Positions 37,536 to 46,171 of a DNA stretch of 64,000 bases are shown in pieces. Numbering within the stretch: position 1 is the stretch's first letter; the number at the start of each line of letters is the position of its first letter. A model generated the notes under the pieces. That model was not told the DNA's origin and made no database searches. It saw nothing but the letters and a program-made list of their open reading frames with translations. The DNA is from Paenibacillus artemisiicola (lineage in GTDB: Bacteria > Bacillota > Bacilli > Paenibacillales > Paenibacillaceae): NCBI RefSeq assembly GCF_017652985.1, contig NZ_JAGGDJ010000003.1, positions 186,001 through 250,000 of the forward strand. Reading direction: 5' to 3'. The translations under genes were made by a program, and so were the position numbers.

Positions 37536-37578
37536 CCACCCAGCAGGACTGGGCGGCGCTTGCGCGGAGGTCTTTTTT
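37517..37578 (+). terminator. Riboswitch-controlled terminator
   Basis: AAAAGACCT (37517-37525) pairs with AGGTCTTTT (37568-37576); GGCAAG/CTTGC and CCAG/CTGG extend the stem, and T6 follows. Its left arm is the 3' strand of the aptamer, so ligand-bound aptamer and terminator exclude each other. This predicts a genetic ON switch. Confidence 0.8.
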
Positions 37579-37628
37579 GCTTTACTCCGTCGAAGCGCCG
37601 CGGACAAAGGACAAAGGAGGGGAAACGC

Positions 37629-38618
37629 GTGGTCGCACTTCGGACGCAGGCGCTGCGCAAGGTGTTCGCGGTCAAGCGCAAGGACGCCGGCTTGGCCGGG
37701 AGCTTCCGGTCGCTGCTGAAGCCGGCATGGGAAGAGAAGGTCGCGGTGCGCGGCATCGATTTGACGGTGCAGCAGGGGGAGATGGTCGCGTTCCTCGGGC
37801 CGAACGGGGCGGGCAAATCGACAACGATCAAGATGCTGACGGGCATTTTGCATCCGTCCTCGGGCGAGGCGAAGGTGCTCGGCTTCACGCCGTGGCGCGA
37901 ACGGGAGAAGCTGGCTTACCGCATCGGCGCGGTCTTCGGCCAGAAATCGCAGCTGTGGTACCATCTGCCGCCGATCGACACTTTCGACCTCGTCAGCCGG
38001 ATCTACGAGCTCGACCGCCGCGACTACCGGCGCCGGCGCGACGATCTGATCGCGCGCTTCGAGCTCGGCCCGTATTTGCACACGCCGGTGCGCAAGCTGT
38101 CGCTGGGCGAACGGATGCGCTGCGAAATCGCGGTGTCGTTCCTTCACCGGCCGGAGCTGCTCTTCCTCGACGAGCCCACGATCGGGCTGGACGTCGTCGT
38201 CAAGCAGCGAATTCGCGAGCTGATCCGCGAGTCGAACCGGACGGAGGGGACGACGGTGTTCCTGACCTCGCACGACGCGGGCGACATGGAGGAATTGTGC
38301 TCGCGGGCGGTCGTCATCCACCACGGCGGCATTTTGCTCGATGCGCCCGTCGACCGGCTGAAGCGGGAGGTGCTGAACCGCAAAATCATCTCGCTCACGA
38401 TGGCCGCGGGCTCCGACGCGTCCGCGCTGCCGCCGCTCCGCGGCACGAGCGTTATCGCACGGGACGGCCGGCGGCTCAAGCTCGCCGTCGATCTGGCGGC
38501 GACCGACATCGAAGCCGTGCTCGGCGCGGTCATCGGCGCGTACCGGCTCGACGACGTCACCGTCGAAGACCCGCCGATGGAGGAAATCATCACCCATATT
38601 TACGGAACGGGAGGGTAG
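37629..38618 (+). CDS. ABC transporter ATP-binding protein (NatA-like, COG4586 type)
   Basis: ATPase of 329 residues with Walker A GPNGAGKSTTIKM, signature LSLGERMRCEIAVSFL (LSLGE variant) and Walker B LLFLDEPTIGLD. The long N-terminal part before Walker A (KDAGLAGSFRSLLKPAWEEKVAVRGIDLT shape) is typical of the COG4586 group that pairs with two DUF990/COG3694-type permeases. The GTG at 37629 follows AAAGGAGGGG. It is the first gene under the ykkC-type switch; the substrate is unknown. Confidence 0.9.
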   Translation: MVALRTQALRKVFAVKRKDAGLAGSFRSLLKPAWEEKVAVRGIDLTVQQGEMVAFLGPNGAGKSTTIKMLTGILHPSSGEAKVLGFTPWREREKLAYRIGAVFGQKSQLWYHLPPIDTFDLVSRIYELDRRDYRRRRDDLIARFELGPYLHTPVRKLSLGERMRCEIAVSFLHRPELLFLDEPTIGLDVVVKQRIRELIRESNRTEGTTVFLTSHDAGDMEELCSRAVVIHHGGILLDAPVDRLKREVLNRKIISLTMAAGSDASALPPLRGTSVIARDGRRLKLAVDLAATDIEAVLGAVIGAYRLDDVTVEDPPMEEIITHIYGTGG

Positions 38619-38623
38619 CGGCC

Positions 38624-39463
38624 ATGAGCATCGCGAACGATTTGGCGGATAACCGGCCGAGGCTGCTGTCCGCCAGAGGCTTGAAGGCCGCCGCGGTCGC
38701 CCGGATCACGATGCGGCAGCAGCTGGCGTACAAGACGGATTTTCTGATGCGCGCGAGCTTCATGTTCATCATCCTGTTCGTGTTCGTCCAGCTCTGGTCC
38801 GCGGCGTACGGCGGCGACCGGACGCGCGTCATCGACGGCTATACGCTGAAGCAGATCATTTGGTACCTCGTCTTCACGGAGGCGATCACGATGGGCGTGC
38901 CCGCGCTGTGCGGCTTGATCGAGAACGAAGTGAAGAGCGGCGATATCGCGGTCCGGCTGATCCGGCCGCTGTCGTACGTCGGCTATCATTACGCCGCGTA
39001 CATGGCCGAAGCGGTCTTCCGTTTCTTCGTCCATCTCGCCGTCGGCGGCGCCGTCGCCTGGCTGTGCGTCGGTCCGCCGGCGTTCGGGCTCGGCTGGCTG
39101 GGCTTGTTCTCGCTCACGCTCGGCGCGCTCACGATCGCGTTCATGCTGAACATGATCGTCGCGCTGTGCGCCTTTTGGGTCGAGGAGACGCGGGGGATGG
39201 AGTTCGTGCTGCACAAGCTGCAGTTCACCGTCGGCGGCATGCTCCTGCCGCTCGACCTGATGCCGGAGCCGCTGCGGCGCGCGTGCGCCTGGCTGCCGTT
39301 TCAGGCGATGCTGTATTTCCCCGCGCGGACGGCAGTCCATTTCGGGTCTGCGCCGCTCGGGGAGCAGTTCGCGATTCAAGCCGCGTGGATCGCCGTACTG
39401 ACGGCGGCGGTGCTGTTGATCTACAGGAGAGGAGTGTCGAAGCTGCATGTCAACGGCGGATAA
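38624..39463 (+). CDS. ABC-2-type permease subunit 1 (COG4587-like)
   Basis: Membrane protein of 279 residues with about six hydrophobic segments (near 42-62, 80-100, 125-150, 155-185, 215-235, 255-272). ENEVKSGDIAVRLIRPLSY is typical of this permease family, where the export permease has a short amphipathic coupling stretch. The ATG at 38624 follows GGGAGGGTAG, 5 bp after the ATPase stop. It overlaps the second permease by 17 nt. Confidence 0.87.
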   Translation: MSIANDLADNRPRLLSARGLKAAAVARITMRQQLAYKTDFLMRASFMFIILFVFVQLWSAAYGGDRTRVIDGYTLKQIIWYLVFTEAITMGVPALCGLIENEVKSGDIAVRLIRPLSYVGYHYAAYMAEAVFRFFVHLAVGGAVAWLCVGPPAFGLGWLGLFSLTLGALTIAFMLNMIVALCAFWVEETRGMEFVLHKLQFTVGGMLLPLDLMPEPLRRACAWLPFQAMLYFPARTAVHFGSAPLGEQFAIQAAWIAVLTAAVLLIYRRGVSKLHVNGG

Positions 39464-40298
39464 CGAGCGGGCGCGGTTCGGCGCGGAGAACCCTCCGTCA
39501 TGGGCGAGACGGGCGGCGGGCACGCTCGCTTTCCTGCTTACCTGCTGGAAGGTGAATTTGGCCTCCGCGATGGAATACCGCGCGAGCTTCTTCCTGATGG
39601 CGGGGATGATGTTCATCAATAACTTCATGTGGCTGTTCTTCTGGAGCCTGTTCTTCGGGAAGTTTCCGGTCGTGAACGGCTGGGGGCTGAACGACGTCAT
39701 GCTGATGTGGGCGGTCGGGGCCGGCGGCTTCGGCTGGGCGAACCTGCTGTTCGGCAACTTCAACCGCATCGCCCCGATCGTCGCGAGCGGCCAGCTGGAC
39801 GTCTACCTGTCGCAGCCGAAGCCGGTGCTGCTGCACGTGCTCGCGAGCCGGATGTCGCTGACGGCGGCGGGGGACTTCGCGTTCGGGCTCGTCGTCTACG
39901 CCTGGGTCGGCGACCATTCCGCGAAAGGCGTGCTGCTGTTCGCCGCGGCGCTCTTGATCAGCGGCACGATCTTCATGGGCGTCGTCGTCCTGGCGGGCAG
40001 CCTCGCCTTCTTCATGGGCAACGCGGAGGGCTTCGCGCAGCAGGTGTTCAACAGCTTCGTCGCGCTGTCGACGTACCCGTCCGACATCTTCAAAGGGCTG
40101 GCGAAGGCGCTGCTCTTCACGGCGCTGCCCGCGGGATTCATCAGCTTCCTGCCGATCGGCCTGATGCGGGACGCCGATCCCGCGTTCGCGTGGAAGGCCG
40201 TCGCCGCCGCGCTCTTCTTCGGCGCGGCCGCCGTCCTCGCGTTCCGGCTCGGCTTGAAGCGGTACGCCTCGGGCAACGCCATCGTGCTCCGCGGATAA
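39447..40298 (+). CDS. ABC-2-type permease subunit 2 (COG3694-like)
   Basis: Membrane protein of 283 residues with about six hydrophobic segments. Family marks are LASGQLDVYLSQPKPVLLHVL-like text (here VASGQLDVYLSQPKP) and NSFVALSTYPSDIFKG in the loop before the last segments. GGAGAGGAG precedes the ATG. With the two preceding genes it makes a complete heteromeric exporter. Confidence 0.88.
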   Translation: MSTADNERARFGAENPPSWARRAAGTLAFLLTCWKVNLASAMEYRASFFLMAGMMFINNFMWLFFWSLFFGKFPVVNGWGLNDVMLMWAVGAGGFGWANLLFGNFNRIAPIVASGQLDVYLSQPKPVLLHVLASRMSLTAAGDFAFGLVVYAWVGDHSAKGVLLFAAALLISGTIFMGVVVLAGSLAFFMGNAEGFAQQVFNSFVALSTYPSDIFKGLAKALLFTALPAGFISFLPIGLMRDADPAFAWKAVAAALFFGAAAVLAFRLGLKRYASGNAIVLRG

Positions 40299-40371
40299 GG
40301 CGCTGCCCGCGGCTCGGCCGAAACCGATCCGCAGCCTCGCGCCCGAAATGTCGAAAAAAAGCGCTAACGAT

Positions 40372-40422
40372 AGCGCCCGTTCGCGCGGCCCGGTCACGGC
40401 CGCGGCGGACGGGCGCTTTTTT
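40372..40422 (+). terminator. Terminator of the NatA-type operon
   Basis: Long stem AGCGCCCGT...GCGGCC / GGCCGC...ACGGGCGCT with a 7-nt loop, followed by TTTTTT. Confidence 0.92.
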
Positions 40423-40534
40423 AGTACATTAATTTCTTTTAAAGGCGCTTTCCAGTGTAACCTTTTGTTCCCATGCACCGTCTATTCGGTAGTAAGATTA
40501 GAGTTTTCTCATGGGAAGGGGGTTTCGCGGTCGA

Positions 40535-41299
40535 ATGGGATGGAGGAAGAGCAAGCAAATCGCGGCCGAAGCTGCCCGAAACGACGTACATAAGGAAGAA
40601 CCCGGGCCGGCGGTCGCGGACGTCCAAGCGAAACCGCTGCTCGTCGTCGAAGGTGTCGAACGGACCTTTCAGGCCGGCGGACAACCGCTGCACGTGCTGA
40701 AGGGCATTGATATGGAGTTGAAGCCCCGGCGGCTGGTCATGCTGCGCGGACGTTCCGGCTCCGGCAAAACGACGCTGCTGAACATGATCGGCGGGCTCGA
40801 CCAGCCGTCGAAAGGACATATTTTTTTCAACGACTTGCCGTTCCACGCGATGAGCGACGACCAGCGCACGAAAGTGCGGCGCAAGGACATGGGCTTTATT
40901 TTCCAGGCGTTCGCCCTGATGCCGCTGCTGTCCGCCTACGAGAACGTCGAGCTGTCGCTCCGCATGGCGGGCGTGCCCGGCGCCGAGTGGAAGCCGCGGG
41001 TGGAGCATTGCCTCGAGCTCGTCGGCCTGGCCAAGCGGATGCATCACCGGCCGTTCGAGCTGTCCGGCGGCGAGCAGCAGCGCGTGGCCATCGCCAAGGC
41101 GATCGCCCACCGGCCGAGCCTTCTGCTGGCGGACGAACCGACGGCCGAGCTGGATTCGCAGATGGCCGCGCAGATCATGTCGGTCTTCCAAACGATTATC
41201 CGTACCGAGCAAGTAACGATTTGTATGACAACGCACGATCCCACGATTTTGGAGGTTGCCGATCATGTTTACGAAATGGTTGACGGGAAGTTCATTTAA
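40535..41299 (+). CDS. MacB/LolD-type ABC ATP-binding protein
   Basis: ATPase of 254 residues; Walker A GRSGSGKTT, Q-loop FIFQAFALMPLLSAYENVEL, signature LSGGEQQRVAIAKAI, Walker B LLLADEPTAELD. It has about 30 extra polar N-terminal residues before the ABC core. The start is uncertain: ATG 40535 lies 12 nt after AAGGGGG; an ATG at 40511 is only a few nt from a poor predicted promoter. It is first of a five-gene cluster with an adaptor, an FtsX permease, a second ATPase and a binding protein, and overlaps the adaptor by 35 nt. Confidence 0.9.
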   Translation: MGWRKSKQIAAEAARNDVHKEEPGPAVADVQAKPLLVVEGVERTFQAGGQPLHVLKGIDMELKPRRLVMLRGRSGSGKTTLLNMIGGLDQPSKGHIFFNDLPFHAMSDDQRTKVRRKDMGFIFQAFALMPLLSAYENVELSLRMAGVPGAEWKPRVEHCLELVGLAKRMHHRPFELSGGEQQRVAIAKAIAHRPSLLLADEPTAELDSQMAAQIMSVFQTIIRTEQVTICMTTHDPTILEVADHVYEMVDGKFI

Positions 41300-42350
41300 G
41301 GCGGCGGCCGCGATCGTCATCGGCGGTTCGGTGCTGCTGGCGTCGACTGGCTGCTCGCTGCTGCCGGACGAGGCGAGCGAGGAGGTGCTGCCGGAAATCG
41401 CGCCGCCGCAAATCTCCAAGAAGCCGGAGTACGAGGTGACGACGACGACGCTGGAGACGAAGCGGACGGAGATCGGCAAAATGATCGCCACGCAGGAGGA
41501 GACGCTTTATTTTACGCTCGACGGCAAACGGCTGAAGGACCTGAACGTAAAAATCGGCCAGAAGGTGACCGCCGGGCAGGCGATCGGCTCGTTGGACGTC
41601 GATGACATGCGCAAACAGCTTCGCTCCGACAAGCTGAATTTCTCCAAGGATGAGCTGCAGATGAAGGACACGCTGCGCAAGAAGGACGAGATGGACCCGA
41701 TCGAGTTCGAGCTGGCGAAGATCGCGTTCGAGGAGAAGCGCCAGGCGCTCGCGGACGCCGAAGCGGAGATCGCCAAAGCGGAGCTGACGGCGCCGTTCAC
41801 GGGCACGATCGTAAGCCTCAGCGTCTCGAAGGGCGACGCGATCAAGGCATACGACCCGGTGTGCATCATCGCCGACACGGGCAAGCTCACGGCGGCCGCC
41901 AAGCTGGCGCCGGAAGATCTCGAGGGCGTCGCGGTCGGCATGCCGGTCGTCGTCGACATCAACAACGCCGGGGAATTCGCCGGCAAAGTGACGCAGCTTC
42001 CCGTCGTTTCGAACGAGGACGAAAGCGGCGGCAACGGAGGGAACGGGGGCAACGGCGGCGCGCAGCGTCCGGAACGGCCGGAGGATTTTCTGACCGTCTC
42101 GCTCGACAAGCCGCTGCCGGCCGGCGTCACCCGGGGCACCCCGCTGTCCATCTCCATCATCATGGACCGCAAGGAAAACGCCATCGTCATCCCGCCGTCC
42201 GCGCTGCGCTCCATCGGTTCGCGCACGTACGTGCAAGTCGTCGACGCGGAAGGCAAGCGCGAGGTGGACGTGGAAGTCGGCCAGCAAACCGCGACGGAAG
42301 TGGAAATCCTCAAAGGGTTGACGCCGGGGCAGAAAGTCGTAGGTAAGTAG
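41265..42350 (+). CDS. Efflux adaptor (membrane-fusion/HlyD-like) lipoprotein
   Basis: Protein of 361 residues with a signal peptide ending in a lipobox (LLASTGC), then a lipoyl/barrel-sandwich half (GKRLKDLNVKIGQKVTAGQ), a helical hairpin (about residues 105-175), the second lipoyl half (AELTAPFTGTIVSLSVSKGD) and a beta-barrel region. A glycine-asparagine run (GGNGGNGGNGG) near residues 252-262 is unusual. GGAGGTT precedes the ATG. As a lipid-anchored adaptor it would work with the FtsX permease on the outer face of the membrane. Confidence 0.9.
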   Translation: MFTKWLTGSSFKAAAAIVIGGSVLLASTGCSLLPDEASEEVLPEIAPPQISKKPEYEVTTTTLETKRTEIGKMIATQEETLYFTLDGKRLKDLNVKIGQKVTAGQAIGSLDVDDMRKQLRSDKLNFSKDELQMKDTLRKKDEMDPIEFELAKIAFEEKRQALADAEAEIAKAELTAPFTGTIVSLSVSKGDAIKAYDPVCIIADTGKLTAAAKLAPEDLEGVAVGMPVVVDINNAGEFAGKVTQLPVVSNEDESGGNGGNGGNGGAQRPERPEDFLTVSLDKPLPAGVTRGTPLSISIIMDRKENAIVIPPSALRSIGSRTYVQVVDAEGKREVDVEVGQQTATEVEILKGLTPGQKVVGK

Positions 42351-42353
42351 CGC

Positions 42354-45287
42354 ATGGGGATCCAGCTATTTCGCTTTCTGTTCCGCAAAATGTGGAATAC
42401 GCGCTGGATGACGCTCAGCTCCCTTGCGGGCCTGATCATCGCCGTCGCCTTCGCGACCAGCATCCCGATGTACGCGGACGGGGCGCTGAAGCGGGTGGTG
42501 GCGCAGACGCTCCAAGACGAGAGCGGCGGCCTGCCGGCCGGATCGCTGCTCATGCGCTACCAGGAAACGTCGTCCAAGACGGACCTGAACGGGCTGAACG
42601 CGGTCGGCGCGTACATCCGGGACGACGTGCCGAAGCTGATCGGCTTTCCGTTCGCGACGTACAGCCAGAGCCTCGCGATCCGCAGCGCGGACCTGACGCC
42701 GGTCGATCCGTCCAAGGTCGACGCGAGCCGGGCGCGCACGATGGCCATCACGACGATGACGGGGCTCGACAAGAAGGCGGAGCTGACGCAGGGCCGCTGG
42801 TTCAAGGACGCCGTCGGCGACGGGGACACCGTCGAAGCCGTCATGATGGAAGAGGCGATGTACCGCGGCGACGTCCATATCGGCGATGAATTCGAGTACC
42901 CGATCTACGGCGCGAACAGCATGACGCTGAAGGTCAAGATCGTCGGCGCCTACAAGCCGCTCAAGGATACCGATCCGTTCTGGTACCAAGGCATGGAGAG
43001 CCTCATGAGCACGCTCACGGTCGGCGACAAGGCGTTCCAAGACGGCCTGCTCAAAGAACGGAACATTCCGATCCATACGGCCAGCTGGTATTACGCCTTC
43101 GACTTGAAGGAGATCAAAACAAGCCAGCTCGCGCCGCTGACGCAGACGCTGGACCGGCTGAACATCGACCTGTACCAGCGCCTCAAGGATACGCGGGTGG
43201 AAATCTCGTTCGCCAAGCTGCTCGGCGAGTTCAAGACGCAGAGCCTGCAGCTGCAGATGCTGCTCTTCACGCTCGCGGCGCCGATGCTGGCGATGGTGTT
43301 CTACTTCATCACGATGAATGCGCGCCAATCGCTCGACAAGCAGCGCAGCGACATCGCGGTACTGCGAAGCCGGGGCGCGGGGACGAGGCAGATCGTCGGC
43401 ATCTATTCGCTCGAAGGGTTGTTCCTCGGCATCCTGGCGCTGGCCGCGGGACCGCTGCTCGGCTGGTTCATGGCGAAGAGCATCGGCTCGGCGAACGGAT
43501 TCCTCGAGTTCGTCAACCGCAAGTCGATTCCGGTCGGCTTCACGTCCGACGCGGTCGTCGCGGGACTCGGCGCGGTCGTGCTCGCCATGCTCGCCACCGT
43601 CATTCCGGCCGTGGTGTACGCGCGGGCCTCGATCGTCGACTATAAGAAGCAGATCGCGCGCTCGGACCGCAAGCCGTTCTGGCAGCGCTGGTTCGTCGAC
43701 GTCCTGCTGATCGGGGTCGCCGGCTACGGCTGGTACCTGTTCAACGAACGCCAGATGATTTCGATCAAGAGCAACCTGACGACGGACCAGCTGAACGTGC
43801 AGCCGTTCCTGTTCTTCGTGCCGGCGCTGGCGATCTTCGCCATGGGGCTGTTCTTCCTGCGGGTATTTCCGTGGCTGCTGAAGTTGTTCAACTGGCTTGG
43901 CCGGAAGCTCCTGCCCGTACCGCTGTATCTGACGCTGACGCAGCTGTCGCGCTCGTCCAAAGGGTATTACCCGCTCATGATCCTGCTCATTCTGACGCTG
44001 GGCCTCGGCGTGTACAACGCGTCGGGGGCGCGCACCATCGATCTGAACTCGACGGAGCGGACGCTATATAAATACGGAACGGACGTGATCGTTCAGACCG
44101 TCTGGGAAGGACGTACCGAAGTCATCAATACCGGGGGCGGCGGTTCCGGCGGCAATAACGGCAGCGGCAATGGCGGCAACGGGGGTTCCGAAGGCGGTGG
44201 CCAAGGCGGCGGCAATGGCGGCAATGGCGGCAGCGGCGGTTCCGGCGGCAGCGGCGGCCAAGGCGGGGGCGAAAGCATCCCGACCCGCGTCAATTACAGC
44301 GAGCCGCCGTTCGAGATCTTCCGCAAGCTGGACGGCGTCGAAGCCGCGGCGCGCGTCCTGCAGACGAAGGCGAACATCGTCGTCTCGGGCCGTTCGATCG
44401 GCCAAGGAACGGTCATGGGCATCGACAACGTCGATTTCTCGAAGGTGGCGTGGTTCCGCAACGACCTGTATCCGGTCCATCCGTTCAACTATTTGAAAAA
44501 TCTCGGCCTCTACGAGCAAGCGGCCATCATTCCGTCGAACGTGGCGGAGAAATACCAGCTGAAGCTCGGGGACACGATCACGGCGGGCATGCAGGACGGG
44601 GTCGTGGAATTCGCGGTCGTCGGCATCGTGCCGTACTGGCCGGCGCAGTATCCGGACCAATCGCCGTTCATCATCGCGAACCTGGATTACATCTACGACC
44701 AGGTGCCGATCATTCCGTACGAGGTCTGGCTGAAGATGAAGCCCGGCGCCTTGACCGCGCCGATCATGAAGCAGCTGGAGAACGCGGGCATCGAGCTCGC
44801 GGACGTGAAGGACGTGCGGATCGAGCTGGCGGCCCAATCCAAGCATCCGACCCGGGGCGGCGTCTTCGGCATCCTCAGTCTGGGCTTCCTGGTCTCCATC
44901 ATCATCTCGCTGACGGGCTATATTCTCTTCTGGTTCTTCAACCTGTCGGGACGGATCGTGCAGTTCGGCGTCCTGCGGGCGATGGGGCTCTCGCGCAGGC
45001 AGCTGACCGGCATGCTGCTATTGGAGCAGGTGTTCACCGCGGGGTTGTCCATCGGCCTCGGCATCGTGATCGGCAAGATCGCCAGCCTGCTGTTCCTGCC
45101 GTTCCTGCAGACGACGGAGAACGTGGCGAATTCCGTGCCGCCGTTCCGGGTCGTCTTCGACGCCAAGGACACGAACCAGCTGTACATCGTCGTCGCCTGC
45201 ATGATGCTGATGGGCGCGCTGCTGCTGCTGGCGCATATCCGCCGGCTCCGGGTGCACCAGGCCGTCAAGATGGGGGAGGAGCGCTAA
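42354..45287 (+). CDS. Large FtsX-type ABC permease with glycine-rich insert
   Basis: Membrane protein of 977 residues, far larger than MacB. There is one N-terminal membrane segment (near 20-38), an extracellular domain to about 295, a first FtsX set (about 300-425), further membrane segments near 445-570, a second extracellular domain and a final FtsX set (about 840-965, with RIVQFGVLRAMGLSRRQLTGM). Residues 593-640 are nearly pure Gly/Asn/Ser/Gln. Such permeases usually act in lipoprotein, peptide or envelope-stress systems. The ribosome-binding site is weak (AGGTAAG). Confidence 0.9.
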   Translation: MGIQLFRFLFRKMWNTRWMTLSSLAGLIIAVAFATSIPMYADGALKRVVAQTLQDESGGLPAGSLLMRYQETSSKTDLNGLNAVGAYIRDDVPKLIGFPFATYSQSLAIRSADLTPVDPSKVDASRARTMAITTMTGLDKKAELTQGRWFKDAVGDGDTVEAVMMEEAMYRGDVHIGDEFEYPIYGANSMTLKVKIVGAYKPLKDTDPFWYQGMESLMSTLTVGDKAFQDGLLKERNIPIHTASWYYAFDLKEIKTSQLAPLTQTLDRLNIDLYQRLKDTRVEISFAKLLGEFKTQSLQLQMLLFTLAAPMLAMVFYFITMNARQSLDKQRSDIAVLRSRGAGTRQIVGIYSLEGLFLGILALAAGPLLGWFMAKSIGSANGFLEFVNRKSIPVGFTSDAVVAGLGAVVLAMLATVIPAVVYARASIVDYKKQIARSDRKPFWQRWFVDVLLIGVAGYGWYLFNERQMISIKSNLTTDQLNVQPFLFFVPALAIFAMGLFFLRVFPWLLKLFNWLGRKLLPVPLYLTLTQLSRSSKGYYPLMILLILTLGLGVYNASGARTIDLNSTERTLYKYGTDVIVQTVWEGRTEVINTGGGGSGGNNGSGNGGNGGSEGGGQGGGNGGNGGSGGSGGSGGQGGGESIPTRVNYSEPPFEIFRKLDGVEAAARVLQTKANIVVSGRSIGQGTVMGIDNVDFSKVAWFRNDLYPVHPFNYLKNLGLYEQAAIIPSNVAEKYQLKLGDTITAGMQDGVVEFAVVGIVPYWPAQYPDQSPFIIANLDYIYDQVPIIPYEVWLKMKPGALTAPIMKQLENAGIELADVKDVRIELAAQSKHPTRGGVFGILSLGFLVSIIISLTGYILFWFFNLSGRIVQFGVLRAMGLSRRQLTGMLLLEQVFTAGLSIGLGIVIGKIASLLFLPFLQTTENVANSVPPFRVVFDAKDTNQLYIVVACMMLMGALLLLAHIRRLRVHQAVKMGEER

Positions 45288-45290
45288 CCG

Positions 45291-46166
45291 ATGATTACTT
45301 GCGAAGGCTTGGTGAAGATTTACAAATCCGACGATCTCGAGGTCGTCGCGCTTCAGGGGCTGAACCTTCAGGTCCGCGAAGGGGAGATGATGGCGATCAT
45401 CGGCAACAGCGGAAGCGGGAAGTCGACGCTGCTCAATATTTTGGGCGGCCTCGACCGGCCTTCCGCCGGCAGCGTCACGGTGGGCCAGTGGGATTTGCTC
45501 AAGATCACCGACGAGCAGCTCGTTTCGTATAAACGCGACACCGTCGGCTTCATCTGGCAAAACAACGCGCGCAACCTGCTGCCGTACCTGTCCGCGCTCG
45601 AGAACGTCGAGATGCCGATGATGTTCAGCTCCAAGCTCGACCGCGCCTATGCCAAGCAGCTGCTGGAGTGGGTCGGGCTCAAGGACCGGATGCACAACAA
45701 GCTGCATCAGCTCTCCGGCGGCGAGCAGCAGCGGGTGGCGATCGCCATCTCGCTGTCCAACCGGCCGAAGATGCTGCTGGCCGACGAGCCGACCGGCTCC
45801 GTCGACACGCGGACGTCGGATATGATCATGGAGATCTTCCGGCGGCTGAACCGGGAGCTCGGCATCACGATCGTCATCGTCACGCACGACTTGTCCCTCG
45901 CGGGCAAGGTGGACCGCGTCGTCGCCATCCGCGACGGCTTGACGAGCACCGAGTTCATCAAGCGGAACCCGAATCTGGACGACGATTTCGAGCAGGGCGG
46001 ACTGGCGCAAGGAAACGTGCACGAAGAGTACGTCGTCGTGGACCGCGTCGGCCGGCTGCAAATTCCGAAAACGTATTTGACGGCTTTGAACATTACAGAT
46101 AAAGCATCGATGGAATTCGACGGCGAGCGGATCATCATTTCGCCGCCCAAATCATTGGAGGGGTAA
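45291..46166 (+). CDS. ABC ATP-binding protein with C-terminal AbrB-like domain
   Basis: Protein of 291 residues. The LolD/MacB-type ABC core has Walker A GNSGSGKSTLLN, signature LSGGEQQRVAIAISL and Walker B MLLADEPTGSVD. A linker around 220-244 leads to residues 245-287, which follow the SpoVT/AbrB swapped-hairpin pattern: VDRVGRLQIPKTYL, then LNITDKASMEFDGERIII, aligning with VDELGRVVIP and the following region of AbrB. This domain normally binds DNA or dimerises. GGGGGAGGAG precedes the ATG. The fusion is unusual. Confidence 0.88.
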   Translation: MITCEGLVKIYKSDDLEVVALQGLNLQVREGEMMAIIGNSGSGKSTLLNILGGLDRPSAGSVTVGQWDLLKITDEQLVSYKRDTVGFIWQNNARNLLPYLSALENVEMPMMFSSKLDRAYAKQLLEWVGLKDRMHNKLHQLSGGEQQRVAIAISLSNRPKMLLADEPTGSVDTRTSDMIMEIFRRLNRELGITIVIVTHDLSLAGKVDRVVAIRDGLTSTEFIKRNPNLDDDFEQGGLAQGNVHEEYVVVDRVGRLQIPKTYLTALNITDKASMEFDGERIIISPPKSLEG

Positions 46167-46171
46167 ACCGT

